A model generated the notes under the pieces. That model had not been told where the DNA came from. It was given only the letters and a program-made list of their open reading frames with translations, and did no database searches. The position numbers were made by a program, and so were the translations under genes. Positions 8,799 to 17,982 of a stretch of 64,000 nt of DNA are shown here, in pieces. Within the stretch, counting starts at the first letter, position 1; every line of letters starts with the position of its first letter. This DNA is from Ostreococcus mediterraneus (Eukaryota; Chlorophyta; Mamiellophyceae; Mamiellales; Bathycoccaceae): assembly GCA_012295225.1 (NCBI GenBank), contig WMKK01000003.1, positions 543,231 through 607,230 of the forward strand. Direction: 5' to 3'.

Positions 8799-9959
8799 AT
8801 GGCGTCACCGCTGCTCAACGCCGCGCGTTCGAGCGCCACGGCGCGCCGAGCATGGTTGACGACGGCGTCGGCGGCGAGTCGAACGCGCCGCGCGCCGCCG
8901 CCACCGCGGACGAGGACGACGCGCGCTATCGCGAGCGGCGCCGAGGACGCGTTCATCACCAACGCGGCTGCGGCTGTCGCTGCCGCAGCTACTTCGGCGC
9001 CACCTGCGCTCGCACCGTACGCGCCGTCGCCGCTCTCCGCCGAAGATGGCCTGGCACAATTATTTGTGTGCGTGTTCATCCTCGTCATCGGCGTCGTGGG
9101 GATGCAAACGTCGCTGGTGAGCGAAGACGCCGCGCGCGAGGCGGCGCTCGAGGATAAAGTGCGCGCGCAACGCTTGGCGATGGCGGACGCGACGCAGAGC
9201 GTGTGCGCGGGCGTGAGCGCGGTGGACATGCACGCGAGTGATGTCGTATCGCGGTTGAGAACGCGCGGCGTCGTTCGCGTGGATGAAGTGTTGAGCACGG
9301 AGGCGAGCGAAGGGTTGACGCGGTTTGTCGACGAGACGTTGGAGGCCAACGACGCGACGACGTCGCAACGTGGGTTATCTATGGAGGTGTTTGGGAACGT
9401 GTATTGTAAGAAGAATAGGTGGGATATAAAGCTTCCGTTTGAGGCGCCAGTGGAGCGCGCGTTGAGGGAGTGCGTGAAAGCCTTGGGCGAGGTGCTGCGA
9501 GAGGCGTGCGGCGCGGATGCGACGCTCGTCGAGCTCGCAGCGTTAGTGAGCGATCCTGGATCGACGCGGCAGCCCGTGCATCCAGACACGGCGTATAGGC
9601 GGGATCCTACGGTGTATACGTGCTTCGTGGCGCTGCAGGACGTCGCGCGAGACATGGGTCCGACGTTGTTTATACCCGGGACGAATAACGCCCAGGCGCA
9701 CGTTGAATTTAGAGAAGGCGTCGAACGCGCTGGACCGGTACTCGAGCGCACGAATGAGATTGGTGTCATCTCTAGAGGTGATGCAACATTGTTTGATAGT
9801 CGTACGTTACATTGTGGCACGGAGAATGAGAGTGATAAGCGACGGGTGCTGTTTTATTTCTCATTTCAAGTCGCCGGAAGCGACAATCCCAACGCCGCGG
9901 TGAGTACGATTCGCTCCGAGCTCAGGGATAAATTCACCCTCGCGGGATTGCTTTCATGA
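8799..9959 (+). CDS. PhyH-like Fe(II)/2-oxoglutarate dioxygenase, membrane-anchored
   Basis: The product has 386 residues. An alanine/arginine-rich leader resembles a plastid transit peptide and is followed by one hydrophobic segment (LAQLFVCVFILVIGVVGM). The C-terminal half has the phytanoyl-CoA dioxygenase-like facial triad: HPD in QPVHPDTAYRR, the distal histidine in DSRTLHCGTENES, and the basic residue in DKRRVLFYFSF. MGPTLFIPGTNNAQ is the typical strand before the distal part. The substrate is unknown. The frame is open further upstream, but that part is antisense to the neighbouring hydrolase. A second PhyH-like gene faces it tail to tail. Confidence 0.8.
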   Translation: MASPLLNAARSSATARRAWLTTASAASRTRRAPPPPRTRTTRAIASGAEDAFITNAAAAVAAAATSAPPALAPYAPSPLSAEDGLAQLFVCVFILVIGVVGMQTSLVSEDAAREAALEDKVRAQRLAMADATQSVCAGVSAVDMHASDVVSRLRTRGVVRVDEVLSTEASEGLTRFVDETLEANDATTSQRGLSMEVFGNVYCKKNRWDIKLPFEAPVERALRECVKALGEVLREACGADATLVELAALVSDPGSTRQPVHPDTAYRRDPTVYTCFVALQDVARDMGPTLFIPGTNNAQAHVEFREGVERAGPVLERTNEIGVISRGDATLFDSRTLHCGTENESDKRRVLFYFSFQVAGSDNPNAAVSTIRSELRDKFTLAGLLS

Positions 9960-10023
9960 TGATAGACTACTGATTTAATTATACACACTATTCTATAGCT
10001 TCTAATGACTATGTCGCTCGTGG

Positions 10024-11256
10024 TTAAGACGCTTTGTCCATGTCGGCGATGTCGCGAACGGTTCGCATCGCGTTGAACACGTCGTTTCGTATCGACCACT
10101 CGCCGTTTGCATTGCGCCGCGTCGGTGCCGGCGGAATGGGCGGTTTCAAAAACGTTGCCGTCATTAACGCCCGCCGTCTAGATTCGTTAGCCCCACCCTG
10201 ATGGAACGTCCGCGCGTCGTACAACACCGCGTCGCCTTTACGCAACGTCGCGTCGCACCAACGCAAGCCACGCAACGTATCAAATTGTTCGTTCCCCCAC
10301 TTCGTGGCCGGAAATGCATCGTGCGTCGCGCGACCTTGTGACTCGAGCACAAACGCCGTCGGTCCCATGTCCATATCGACATCCTGGAGCGCCACGAATA
10401 GCGAATACAGAGGCGCGTGCTCGGCGTCGATGCTCGCGTCTGGATGCAGCACTTGTCTATCCGCGCCGCGCTCGGTGGCCAACACACTCATCTCCACCAT
10501 CACCGCCTCCGCCGTGGCGTCAGGCATGCGCTCTAAAATCTCCCGAACCCCACCCCGTCCGCACGCTTGCGCCCAACACGCCTTCGTATCGCCCTCAAAC
10601 GCGAGCTTAACGTCGGTTCTTCGCAACGCGTCCCCGTACTCGGCTCTCGCCGCCTCGCACGCCTCATGCACCACCGTCATGATCCCATCGCACGTCTCCC
10701 CATCGACGACGCGACGTAAAAATACCGCACCATCGCGCGAGAGCGTGTGCACGGCGTCATCGACGGCGCTCGAGCGGTCAACCGCCGCGCGAATATCCAC
10801 AAACCGCGCGGCTTCGCGTCGCGACGAGCGCATCATCGCCTCGCGCTGCGCCGAGCTCTCCGCGCGCAGGTAATTCGCGAGCGCGATGTCATCCGAGGAC
10901 GGACCGAGTCCGCCGTCGTCGCCGTCGTCGTTATCGGCGCCGTCGACGTCGAACCGCGGGTCGATGACCGCGGTGCAGTGCTCATCGATGCGCCTCCACA
11001 CGCGCGCGGGCGCGACGGTGGCGGCGCGCGCGCGCGGCGGCGCGAGGCGATGACGCGCGACGACGCGCGTCTGCGGCGGCGGCGGCCGCGTCGTCGACGC
11101 CGCGTTCACGCGCGCGGCGTGCGCCATCGATGCGGACGTCGCGGTCTGCGGACCAGCGCGCCGCCGCCGCCGGTCGACATTGCGCGACGCTCGAATCGAC
11201 GCGCGCACGAACGTGAACGCGCCGCGAACGCACCGACGCGCGCGGACGATTGGCAT
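10024..11256 (-). CDS. PhyH-like Fe(II)/2-oxoglutarate dioxygenase (paralogue of the neighbour)
   Basis: The product has 410 residues. The same core as in the 8.8-kb gene is present: VLHPDASIDAEHAPLYSLFVALQDVDMDMGPTAFVLESQ, then YDARTFHQGGANESRRRALMTATF, giving HxD, distal H and a following arginine pair. The N-terminal 60-80 residues are basic and probably targeting. A shorter start is possible at 11127 (MAHAARV), which would widen the gap to the SET gene. It is convergent with its paralogue (64 bp apart), which suggests an old local inverted duplication. The substrate is unknown. Confidence 0.8.
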   Translation of the reverse strand: MPIVRARRCVRGAFTFVRASIRASRNVDRRRRRAGPQTATSASMAHAARVNAASTTRPPPPQTRVVARHRLAPPRARAATVAPARVWRRIDEHCTAVIDPRFDVDGADNDDGDDGGLGPSSDDIALANYLRAESSAQREAMMRSSRREAARFVDIRAAVDRSSAVDDAVHTLSRDGAVFLRRVVDGETCDGIMTVVHEACEAARAEYGDALRRTDVKLAFEGDTKACWAQACGRGGVREILERMPDATAEAVMVEMSVLATERGADRQVLHPDASIDAEHAPLYSLFVALQDVDMDMGPTAFVLESQGRATHDAFPATKWGNEQFDTLRGLRWCDATLRKGDAVLYDARTFHQGGANESRRRALMTATFLKPPIPPAPTRRNANGEWSIRNDVFNAMRTVRDIADMDKAS

Positions 11257-11271
11257 TCATCGACAGACGTC
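11257..11271. promoter_or_regulatory. 15-bp gap between two divergent start codons
   Basis: The gap separates the start of the second PhyH-like gene (11256) and the SET-domain gene (11272), a second extremely tight head-to-head pair within 2.5 kb. If the shorter PhyH start (11127) is used the gap grows to 144 bp. Confidence 0.5.
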
Positions 11272-12735
11272 ATGCGCGAGCGCGCGAGGGCGGACGAGCG
11301 CGGCGCCGACGCGGGCGAGCGCGCGTTCGAGGCGTGGTTGAGCGCGCACAAAGTGCAACTCGATGGCGTGGCGCTCGCGACGTTTCGGCGCACCGGACGG
11401 GGCGTGTGCGCGACACGGGACTTGGGGATTGGTGAGGTTGTCGTGCGTGTGCCGGATGATGCGGTGTTGACGTCGGAGACGTCGTGCGCGAGCGCGGCGT
11501 TGGAGGCGATGTTGGGGGCTGAGAGCGCGGAGTCGCCGCGGTTGAACAAGGAAATGTTAGTCATCGGCGTGATGTGTGAGATGTTACGAGGAAGCGAGTC
11601 AAAGTATGCAGAGTACTTGCGCGTGGTGTATGATGGCGTCGTGCGCGGGCACTCGGTGTTGTCGTGGGATAACGATGAGGCGGTGTTGTTGGAAGGTACG
11701 GATGCGTGGAGAGACGCGTACGAAAACGAAGACGAAGAATTGGATTTACCGACGATGACGGATGAGCACTGGAAGTGCGTAGTGAAGCCGTTCTTTCGCG
11801 CCAATCCTGCATTGGCTCACGGCCGACCGATGAAGGAATTGAGAGAATTACATTACGCCGCGACGGCGGCTGTGGCTGGCTACTCGTTTACGCTCGGCGA
11901 CGACGAAATTCAAGGCATGGTACCGTTCTGGGACATGTTGAATCACGCACCACCATGCGATGCAACCGTTCGCTTGTATCACGACGAGAAAACATCGATG
12001 CTACAGATGATTACCGTGCGAGAGGTGAAGAAGGGTGAAGAAGTGTTCAACACATACGGGCCTTTGCGCAACACCGAATTGTTGCGTCGCTACGGCTTTG
12101 TCTTGGCCAGAAATCCGCACGGCGGCACGACGGTGAGCTTGGAAGATGTCGTGGAAGCGGCGTTGGAAGCTCATCCTGAAGTTATTGATGAGTTGCCTCT
12201 TCGTCTGGCATGGCTAGAGTCGCGAGGAATCGGCGACGAGACGCTGGAATCGCGCTTTTTCATCCACCCCACCGGTCGTCCGAGCAAAGAAATTCTCATC
12301 GCTCTGCGCGTTCTCGCGTTGACTCCTGAAGAAATGACTACGCTCATCGATACCGACTTTGATGACGAAGAGCAGCTGATGATTCTCGAAGGAAATGATG
12401 CACAGCGCACGGAACAGTCATACTTGGTTGGAGCGTCGTTGCAATTTCTCAGCATGCACGCCAAGGAGCGGTACAACGAAACCATGCGAGAATCACGATT
12501 GATTATCCAAATGTTCGCTGGGGTATCGCCGAACGATCCAGCACAAGAAGAACGATACCGTGCGTGGTGCGCCGCAATCGTGCGCATGGGTGAACAGCGT
12601 ACTTTGAGTAAGCTCGGGCGCTGGACGTACCAACCAAATCGATGCGAGGACTCGTTGCTCCACGCGTGGCCGTTTCCCTTGAGTGAGGAAGACGAGGAAG
12701 ACGATGAGATGATGATGTGCGAAGCGGCGTCGTGA
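11272..12735 (+). CDS. SET-domain protein lysine methyltransferase (Rubisco LSMT/SETD-like)
   Basis: The product has 487 residues. It has the split SET domain of the Rubisco large-subunit methyltransferase / SETD3-6 group: FRRTGRGVCATRDLGIGEVVVRVP at the N-terminus, MVPFWDMLNHAPP, then VKKGEEVFNTYGPLRNTELLRRYGFVL, in which NTYG and the tyrosine are the catalytic signature. A helical C-terminal substrate-binding region follows. The protein substrate is not evident. The first ATG after the divergent PhyH start was chosen; the longer frame back to 10747 is antisense to that gene and arginine-rich. Confidence 0.85.
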   Translation: MRERARADERGADAGERAFEAWLSAHKVQLDGVALATFRRTGRGVCATRDLGIGEVVVRVPDDAVLTSETSCASAALEAMLGAESAESPRLNKEMLVIGVMCEMLRGSESKYAEYLRVVYDGVVRGHSVLSWDNDEAVLLEGTDAWRDAYENEDEELDLPTMTDEHWKCVVKPFFRANPALAHGRPMKELRELHYAATAAVAGYSFTLGDDEIQGMVPFWDMLNHAPPCDATVRLYHDEKTSMLQMITVREVKKGEEVFNTYGPLRNTELLRRYGFVLARNPHGGTTVSLEDVVEAALEAHPEVIDELPLRLAWLESRGIGDETLESRFFIHPTGRPSKEILIALRVLALTPEEMTTLIDTDFDDEEQLMILEGNDAQRTEQSYLVGASLQFLSMHAKERYNETMRESRLIIQMFAGVSPNDPAQEERYRAWCAAIVRMGEQRTLSKLGRWTYQPNRCEDSLLHAWPFPLSEEDEEDDEMMMCEAAS

Positions 12736-12779
12736 ATATAATAAAAGCAGATTAATGTTATAACGAATGAAATCGGTAG

Positions 12780-13536
12780 CTATGGTTTCTTCGACTCGAT
12801 GACCATGTTGTGATGTCCCGGAGGCGTGCAGTCGGTAAACGCGCCTTCAAATCCGTGTTCGCCGGCGCGTTCGGCTACCCAAATCCTATCAATCGCCTCG
12901 ACGTTAATCACACCATGAATGCAGACTTGATCACCGTGTCCTGGATGACTACCCCACTCATCTTTATCTAACACAACATCGCCATCACGCGCCTCGCACG
13001 ACACCTCGGCGCCATCCTCCACAATGGTGATGTCCTCTACGTGCGTCAACTTTGCGCCGTCAATTTGTATGACGTAGTAATACGCCGGCACGCTCCGAAA
13101 CCGCGCATTCGCAAACATTTGTAACGCGCGTAAATTCGTAAACGCAGTCATGTATCCAAGCAAATGAAAATCCGCGCTCGTAAACATTTTCCTCTCAACT
13201 GTCTCCGTCTCGCCGTCCCGTCGCGCGGCGTCCGCCCACACTTTCGGCGTCAATGGCAGCTGCTTGTGAAACATTTGCGCCTCACACAGCACGTACAGCG
13301 CGTATTGATTATCGGCAATTTGGTCTGGCGTCGAATACACCCCGCGAAAGATCTTCCGCCGACACAATTCATCGTTAGGCAGCCCAACCTGGTGCAGCGA
13401 CGAAACCACACAAAAAACGCCCAGTGATTAGTTTTTCACTCATGCGTTTACGTTTACGACGACGACGACGCGAACGCATTCGATTCACCCTACACGAGCG
13501 CGCACGTACCGTATCTGGATGCGTTAAATTTTGCAT
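12780..13536 (-). CDS. Conserved-looking protein of unknown function, probable two-exon gene
   Basis: The open frame 12780-13409 (minus) has no in-frame ATG at its 5' end; it begins at GTG with a stop just upstream. A plausible splice model joins a 27-bp first exon, 13536-13510 (MQNLTHPDT, ending before donor GTACGT), to 13388-12780 after acceptor CTGCACCAG. Both junctions are in phase 0. The product would have about 211 residues, with VGLPNDELCRRKIFRGVYSTPDQIADNQYALYVLCEAQMFHKQ near the start and CTPPGHHNMVIES at the end. There is no signal peptide, membrane segment or motif I recognise. The alternative is an internal ATG at MFHKQLPL. Coding is likely from the orderly composition; the exact start is inferred. 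Confidence 0.5.
13389..13509 (-). other. Probable 121-bp intron of the unknown gene
   Basis: On the minus strand the donor is GTACGT at 13509-13504 and the acceptor is CAG at 13391-13389. An ACTAATCAC sequence upstream of the acceptor could be the branch point. It contains an in-frame stop (TAA), so unspliced RNA would not encode the full protein. Inferred from splice motifs and phase only. Confidence 0.45.
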
Positions 13537-13732
13537 CGCGTTCGCGTCCGTCGCGTTCGCGTCGTCGTGTGACGGCGCTCAAAGTGTCGAGCGGACACAC
13601 ACAAAAAACGCCTTTTTGGGACATGGGTGTAATACAGAACGCTCGTTCTTCGTCTATGACTACGTGGCTACATCAAGCTAAGGACACCTTGGTGCGGACA
13701 AAATCTATCGAAACAGTGTATCACATGCGCGG

Positions 13733-14356
13733 TTAGCCCACCATTTTCAAACATCTCGTCTCGGCGTGCACGGCGCTGCACTTTTTTGAGCAAAACCGCA
13801 TGCCGCACCGCGCGCACCCGTACGGCGCGGCGAACCCGCATACGCTACAAAACTTACGCGGCGCACTCGATGTCGATGCCGTCGCCGCCGCGGTGAGATA
13901 CGTCGGTATATCTTTCGGCACGCGATCCACAAAGCTTTGCTCGAGCAACGAATTAAACGTCCTCGCCGCCACCGCGCGTCTATTCTCCGCCACCCCGCGC
14001 GTCGTCCGCTTCGCCTTCTTCGCTCCCTTTACAATTTGTGCCTCACCATCTCGAGCATTTTCATTAAAGACGAACTCCTCATCATCACTTTCGACACCTT
14101 CGCTCGCGCCATTACCCGCACCAGGCACGATGGCGACGTCCGACTCTAAAGAGTCGAGCCGAGCCGCCGCGACCTCGGCGCGCGTCGTCGCGTCCACCAC
14201 GCGCAACGCCTTTGAAATCTTCCTCGCGCGCCCGCTCTTTCGCGCGCCATCGCCCGCGCCGCCCGCGTGCGCCACCGCAGTCGTGTCTTGCGCCAGAGGG
14301 ATGGTGCCGTACCGTGACGACGCCACCGCCGGCGTCACGTCTTGGACGAACGCCAT
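13733..14356 (-). CDS. SWC6: SWR1-complex subunit 6 (ZNHIT1/SEF-like HIT zinc-finger protein)
   Basis: The product has 207 residues. The C-terminal HIT zinc finger KFCSVCGFAAPYGCARCGMRFCSKKCSAVHAETRCLKMVG ends the protein, as in plant SWC6/SEF and animal ZNHIT1. It is preceded by the family segment RTFNSLLEQSFVDRVPKDIPTYLTAA. The SWR1 complex exchanges H2A for H2A.Z in nucleosomes. The frame stays open upstream to 14716, but only from a GTG; the ATG giving MAFVQDV yields a protein of family-typical length and was chosen. Confidence 0.9.
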   Translation of the reverse strand: MAFVQDVTPAVASSRYGTIPLAQDTTAVAHAGGAGDGARKSGRARKISKALRVVDATTRAEVAAARLDSLESDVAIVPGAGNGASEGVESDDEEFVFNENARDGEAQIVKGAKKAKRTTRGVAENRRAVAARTFNSLLEQSFVDRVPKDIPTYLTAAATASTSSAPRKFCSVCGFAAPYGCARCGMRFCSKKCSAVHAETRCLKMVG

Positions 14357-14839
14357 GATGTGCTCGTAGCCTTTGCGATCGATTCGCGCGCCGTAATCGA
14401 TCGTCGACGACGCGGTTTTACGCGCGGTTAGACGAGATACGACGGCGAAATGAAACGATGCGAACGGTGCGTGAGTGTCGCGCGCGCGCTCGACGACGAC
14501 GCGCGCACGGGCGTCGACGAATGTGGCGCAGCGCACGTGTCCGATGACAAGGTTCAGTCTGTAAGTGCTGTACATGACGTAGTGTAGGAATTTTAACGCT
14601 ATGAGCTTAATAGGAGAAGGTTGTTTACAAGCGCGCGAACGCTCGTCGATGACGTAAAGCCGTCGAATCGCCGCGCTGGGAATCAAAAAGAACGCACACA
14701 CGACGACGACACACACCGACCGTCATCGCGCGATGCGTCATTAAAACAAATCACAGTCGTCATGTTCAATGTTCTCGAGGCGCGCCCGTCGATTCGCGAG
14801 ATTTAAAATTTCAAAAATTCATTCACGAATGACTTTTGC
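14357..14839. promoter_or_regulatory. Intergenic region upstream of SWC6
   Basis: This is 483 bp between the SWC6 start and the end of the next minus-strand gene. The SWC6 frame remains open through much of it, but the translation is hydrophobic/basic and starts only at GTG, so it is treated as 5' leader. No RNA gene or repeat was recognised. Confidence 0.4.
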
Positions 14840-15301
14840 TCACATTATCTTTGAAGACTTATCCTTCTTATCCTTCTTATGCGACTTATCCTTATGCTTT
14901 TCCTTCTTACTCGGCGGTGGTGTACTGTGCAATGACCCTTCTTTCTCTTTCGCCGCCTTCCAACGCGCCGCGCACGCCGTAAACACCTCCTTGGGCGCCA
15001 ATCCCGGTTGCTCCGCCTTCACCTTGGCCACTTCGCTCTTCATGAACAAGTTAAACGCCGTCGGTGCGCGGTGTGGTTTCAACTCACGCTTTTGTTTCTT
15101 CGTCATCGGCTTCTCCCCCGCAATCGTCGCCCCAGCGACGCGCTTCAACGACCCAATCTGTTGCCCCGCGGGCACGCCCGCGCACCGCGCGAGCGCGCGT
15201 TGGGCGTCAAACAGCGTCTCGGTCATGCGCGCCACGAGCGGCAGGAGCGCCGCCGCGAGCTCAGCCGCGCTGGCGATCGCCGGTTCGGCATCGGATGACA
15301 T
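14840..15301 (-). CDS. Small HMG-box-like protein with lysine-rich tail
   Basis: The product has 153 residues. The middle holds an HMG/YABBY-like helix pattern, KPHRAPTAFNLFMKSEVAKVKAEQPGLAPKEVFTACAARWKAA. The C-terminal tail is very lysine-rich (KKEKHKDKSHKKDKKDKSSKIM), which suggests nucleic-acid binding. The start MSSDAEPAIASAAELAAALLPLVARM gives an amphipathic N-terminal helix. The frame is open upstream to 15427 without better support. It is divergent from cysteine synthase. Confidence 0.7.
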   Translation of the reverse strand: MSSDAEPAIASAAELAAALLPLVARMTETLFDAQRALARCAGVPAGQQIGSLKRVAGATIAGEKPMTKKQKRELKPHRAPTAFNLFMKSEVAKVKAEQPGLAPKEVFTACAARWKAAKEKEGSLHSTPPPSKKEKHKDKSHKKDKKDKSSKIM

Positions 15302-15717
15302 CGTCGCGTGGCGGGAAGTCGTCGCGCAGTGCCGTTTCGTGCGTTCGAATGCGTGCATCGAATTCAAACGACTTTTTTTCACCGCATCAAAGCAAGCGGT
15401 CGCGATCGATCGAGGTGGAGTCGACAAGCGCGTACTGTAGGTGCATATTCGCCCATGTGTGGTGAGCTTTTGTGTATATGATGGAGGTCTGTGGCGTATA
15501 GTACGTACATGGACCGTCCACGCGACACCGAGCGGTTACGCGATCGGATGGACGACGATGGCGACGTGCGGTGGTGGTGGCGGCGCGGGCGCGTCACTGT
15601 ACGACGACGACGTGTTCGTGATCGCGATCGCGACTCGAACGACGGGTGTGAGACGTTTTCTCGAACGACGCGGTGTGTGCTGAGCATACGCATTACACGA
15701 CGACGACGACGACGACG
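15302..15717. promoter_or_regulatory. Divergent intergenic region, HMG-like gene / cysteine synthase
   Basis: This 416-bp shared upstream region ends in a (CGA)n run (about 15698-15717) that abuts the cysteine synthase ATG. No other gene or clear site was seen. Confidence 0.5.
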
Positions 15718-16905
15718 ATGATGTTGAGCTCGAAGATTGGCAATCCGCTGACGCGATCGGCGCCGCGAGGGAAAACGACGACGAGATCGTCGTCGTCTCG
15801 CAAGGCGATCGCGGTGACACCGCGCGCGAGGGTGTATGATAACATTCTTGAAACCGTGGGTGATACGCCCGTGGTGAAGATTAATCGCTTGGCGCCTGAA
15901 GGGGTGCACATGTACGTCAAGTGCGAGTACTTTAATCCGCTGAGCTCGGTGAAGGATCGATTGGCTGTGGCGGTGATTACGGATGCTGAACGACGCGGGA
16001 TTTTGACCCCGGGGAGTGGGCAGACGGTGATTGAAGCGACGTCAGGGAATACTGGCATCGCGGTGGCTATGGTGTGCGCGCAACGTGGGTATAAGTGTGT
16101 GATTACGATGGCGGAGCCATTCTCCATCGAGCGACGGAAAATCATGCGCATGCTCGGGGCAAAGGTTATCGTCACCCCGAAGGCTGGAAAAGGTACGGGA
16201 ATGGTCGCCAAGGCGCAAGAACTCGCGGCGAAGCATGGGTGGTTTTTCTGCCAGCAGTTTGAGAACGAAGCGAACCCAGCGTATCACGCGAGCACGACGG
16301 GTCCCGAAATCCTTCGGGACTTTGCCGGGAAACGGTTGGACTACTTTGTCACCGGTTACGGTACGGGTGGTACGTTCCAAGGCGTTGCGCGCGTGCTCAA
16401 GGAAGCGCGCCCGGATACCAAGGTTGTGTTACTCGAACCCGAAGCCGCGGCGTTGATTTCTTCGGGCATCAAATCTGAGCGTAATCCGGATGGTTCGGCG
16501 ACAGCGTCGCACCCAGCGTTTTCGCCGCACCCCGTGCAAGGCTGGACACCGGATTTCATCCCGCTCGTGCTCGAGAATGGTATGAACATGAACTTGTACG
16601 ACGAGCTGGTGAAGATTGAAGGTGGTGATGCGGTGAAAACCGCGCAAGCTCTCGCGCAAAAGGAGGGCATCTTCACCGGAATTTCTGGCGGCGCCACGTT
16701 TGCGGGCGCGCTCAAGGTTGCGCAATCCGCCCCAAAAGGGTCGACCATTCTCGCCATGCTTCCGGATACAAGCGAGCGCTACATGTCCACGCCTTTGTAC
16801 GAAACCATCAACGCGGACATGAACGATGAAGAATTAGAAATCGCCAAGTCCACGCCAAGCTTTCAACTCTTGCCGGGCGAAGAGCCGACATTGAAGGTTA
16901 CGTAA
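15718..16905 (+). CDS. Cysteine synthase / O-acetylserine (thiol)lyase, PLP-dependent
   Basis: The product has 395 residues. The first roughly 38 residues are Ser/Arg-rich and resemble an organelle targeting peptide. The enzyme has the PLP lysine in NPLSSVKDR, the substrate loop EATSGNTGIA, the phosphate-binding GYGTGGTF, and the late motif GIFTGISGGAT. It makes cysteine from O-acetylserine and sulfide. It differs from plant-type enzymes: an insertion, SSGIKSERNPDGSATASHPAF, precedes HPVQGWTPDFIP, and the C-terminus is extended by about 30 residues. The first of two adjacent ATGs was used. Confidence 0.92.
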   Translation: MMLSSKIGNPLTRSAPRGKTTTRSSSSRKAIAVTPRARVYDNILETVGDTPVVKINRLAPEGVHMYVKCEYFNPLSSVKDRLAVAVITDAERRGILTPGSGQTVIEATSGNTGIAVAMVCAQRGYKCVITMAEPFSIERRKIMRMLGAKVIVTPKAGKGTGMVAKAQELAAKHGWFFCQQFENEANPAYHASTTGPEILRDFAGKRLDYFVTGYGTGGTFQGVARVLKEARPDTKVVLLEPEAAALISSGIKSERNPDGSATASHPAFSPHPVQGWTPDFIPLVLENGMNMNLYDELVKIEGGDAVKTAQALAQKEGIFTGISGGATFAGALKVAQSAPKGSTILAMLPDTSERYMSTPLYETINADMNDEELEIAKSTPSFQLLPGEEPTLKVT

Positions 16906-16975
16906 ATTATGACGAAAAACATGCGTGCTTGAAAGTAAATGAATGGTAACTCTAAAAATATTACACAGTACGGTT

Positions 16976-17776
16976 TCAATCGCTAGTAGGTTGCTCGTTG
17001 CCGCTATCGGCGTCGTCGCCCTCTTCCTGTTCCTCTTCCTCTTCTGACGCTGCCTCGCTCTTTTTCATTTTATCGTTCTTTTTCCGCATCCGCGCCGTCC
17101 AAATAGTATCACCCATGCCCGCCTCGGCGCGCGTCAAACTCGCTTCTCGCTCTTTCGCTTTCGCCCAAATCAATCTCAAATTATCCGCGCGTTGCTGCAA
17201 TTCTACGCGCCATAAAATACTCCCAATAATAATCACGCACGCGTCGCTCAACGCGCTCGCCCCTGGGCTTTCAAAACTCCCCGGCTCCAACGCTATGCTC
17301 ACCGCCTGCGCCGCTGCCGCGCTCGCACTCAGCGCATACACCACCAAACGCGGTCTCCGTAACGGACGCGCGTTTCTCTCCGCCTCAATGATCGCTTGCG
17401 GCACATTTTCCGCACCCACGACGCGTTCGAGCCGCGTCCCGCTCGCGCGAGCCTCCTCCAGGCTCTCCACGCTAAACAACTCTCGAAGCGGATTCGAGGA
17501 CGTATCTATCAATAATTCCGTGCGCGCCCGTTCGATGGCTTCATCAGAAATCATCGTTGACGCGTCTTCGCCGGCATCGGCGTCTCCTTCGGCGTCGTCG
17601 TCGCCCGGCGCGGACGCACGCGTCACCGTCTCAGTGGCGCGGCGGCGAAGCGAGGTCAAGCGCGCGCGCGGCGCCGACGACGTACGCGGCGGCGGCTGGC
17701 GCGACGGGACCGCGGGCGATCGCATCGTCGGTCGAGGCACCGCGCGCGCGCCGGGCGCGGTGGAGTGCGCGAACAT
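16976..17776 (-). CDS. Plastid-targeted membrane protein, possibly LPA1/DUF3493-like
   Basis: The product has 266 residues. An N-terminal Ser/Arg/Pro-rich stretch of about 55 residues looks like a chloroplast transit peptide. Two hydrophobic segments follow (LVVYALSASAAAAQAVSIAL and ALSDACVIIIGSILW), then a charged helix (ELQQRADNLRLIWAKAKEREASL) and an acidic Glu/Asp-rich tail. The two-helix hairpin after RPRL recalls the DUF3493 domain of LPA1/Rep27, a photosystem II assembly factor, but the match is by eye and weak. It is convergent with cysteine synthase, 70 bp apart. Confidence 0.6.
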   Translation of the reverse strand: MFAHSTAPGARAVPRPTMRSPAVPSRQPPPRTSSAPRARLTSLRRRATETVTRASAPGDDDAEGDADAGEDASTMISDEAIERARTELLIDTSSNPLRELFSVESLEEARASGTRLERVVGAENVPQAIIEAERNARPLRRPRLVVYALSASAAAAQAVSIALEPGSFESPGASALSDACVIIIGSILWRVELQQRADNLRLIWAKAKEREASLTRAEAGMGDTIWTARMRKKNDKMKKSEAASEEEEEQEEGDDADSGNEQPTSD

Positions 17777-17982
17777 GCCTCGTGCGGGCGCGTTGTGACG
17801 TCTCTGAAGACCTGGGACGCTTTATGGATGATGAAGAGGAGCCGCGCGCGAGAAATCGGTTCTTTCACGTATGAGATTGCAATGCGCTAGGGATCAATTC
17901 GCGGCGAAACCAAATCGTCATACAGGGTGTCGGGAGAAAGACGACGACGTCGGAATGCGTGCGTGGGCTAGGGGTGTGTGGG

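Noticed and set aside
8567-9820. 417-codon open frame on the minus strand
   Set aside because: Antisense to the PhyH-like gene; its Ser/Thr/Ala/Arg-rich translation has no domain, and the GC-rich codon use of the real gene leaves this frame open.
13424-13681. Small plus-strand frame
   Set aside because: No ATG-supported coding character, and it overlaps the proposed first exon and intron on the other strand.
14357-14716. N-terminal extension of the SWC6 frame
   Set aside because: No ATG at its beginning and the extension has no counterpart in known SWC6/ZNHIT1 proteins.
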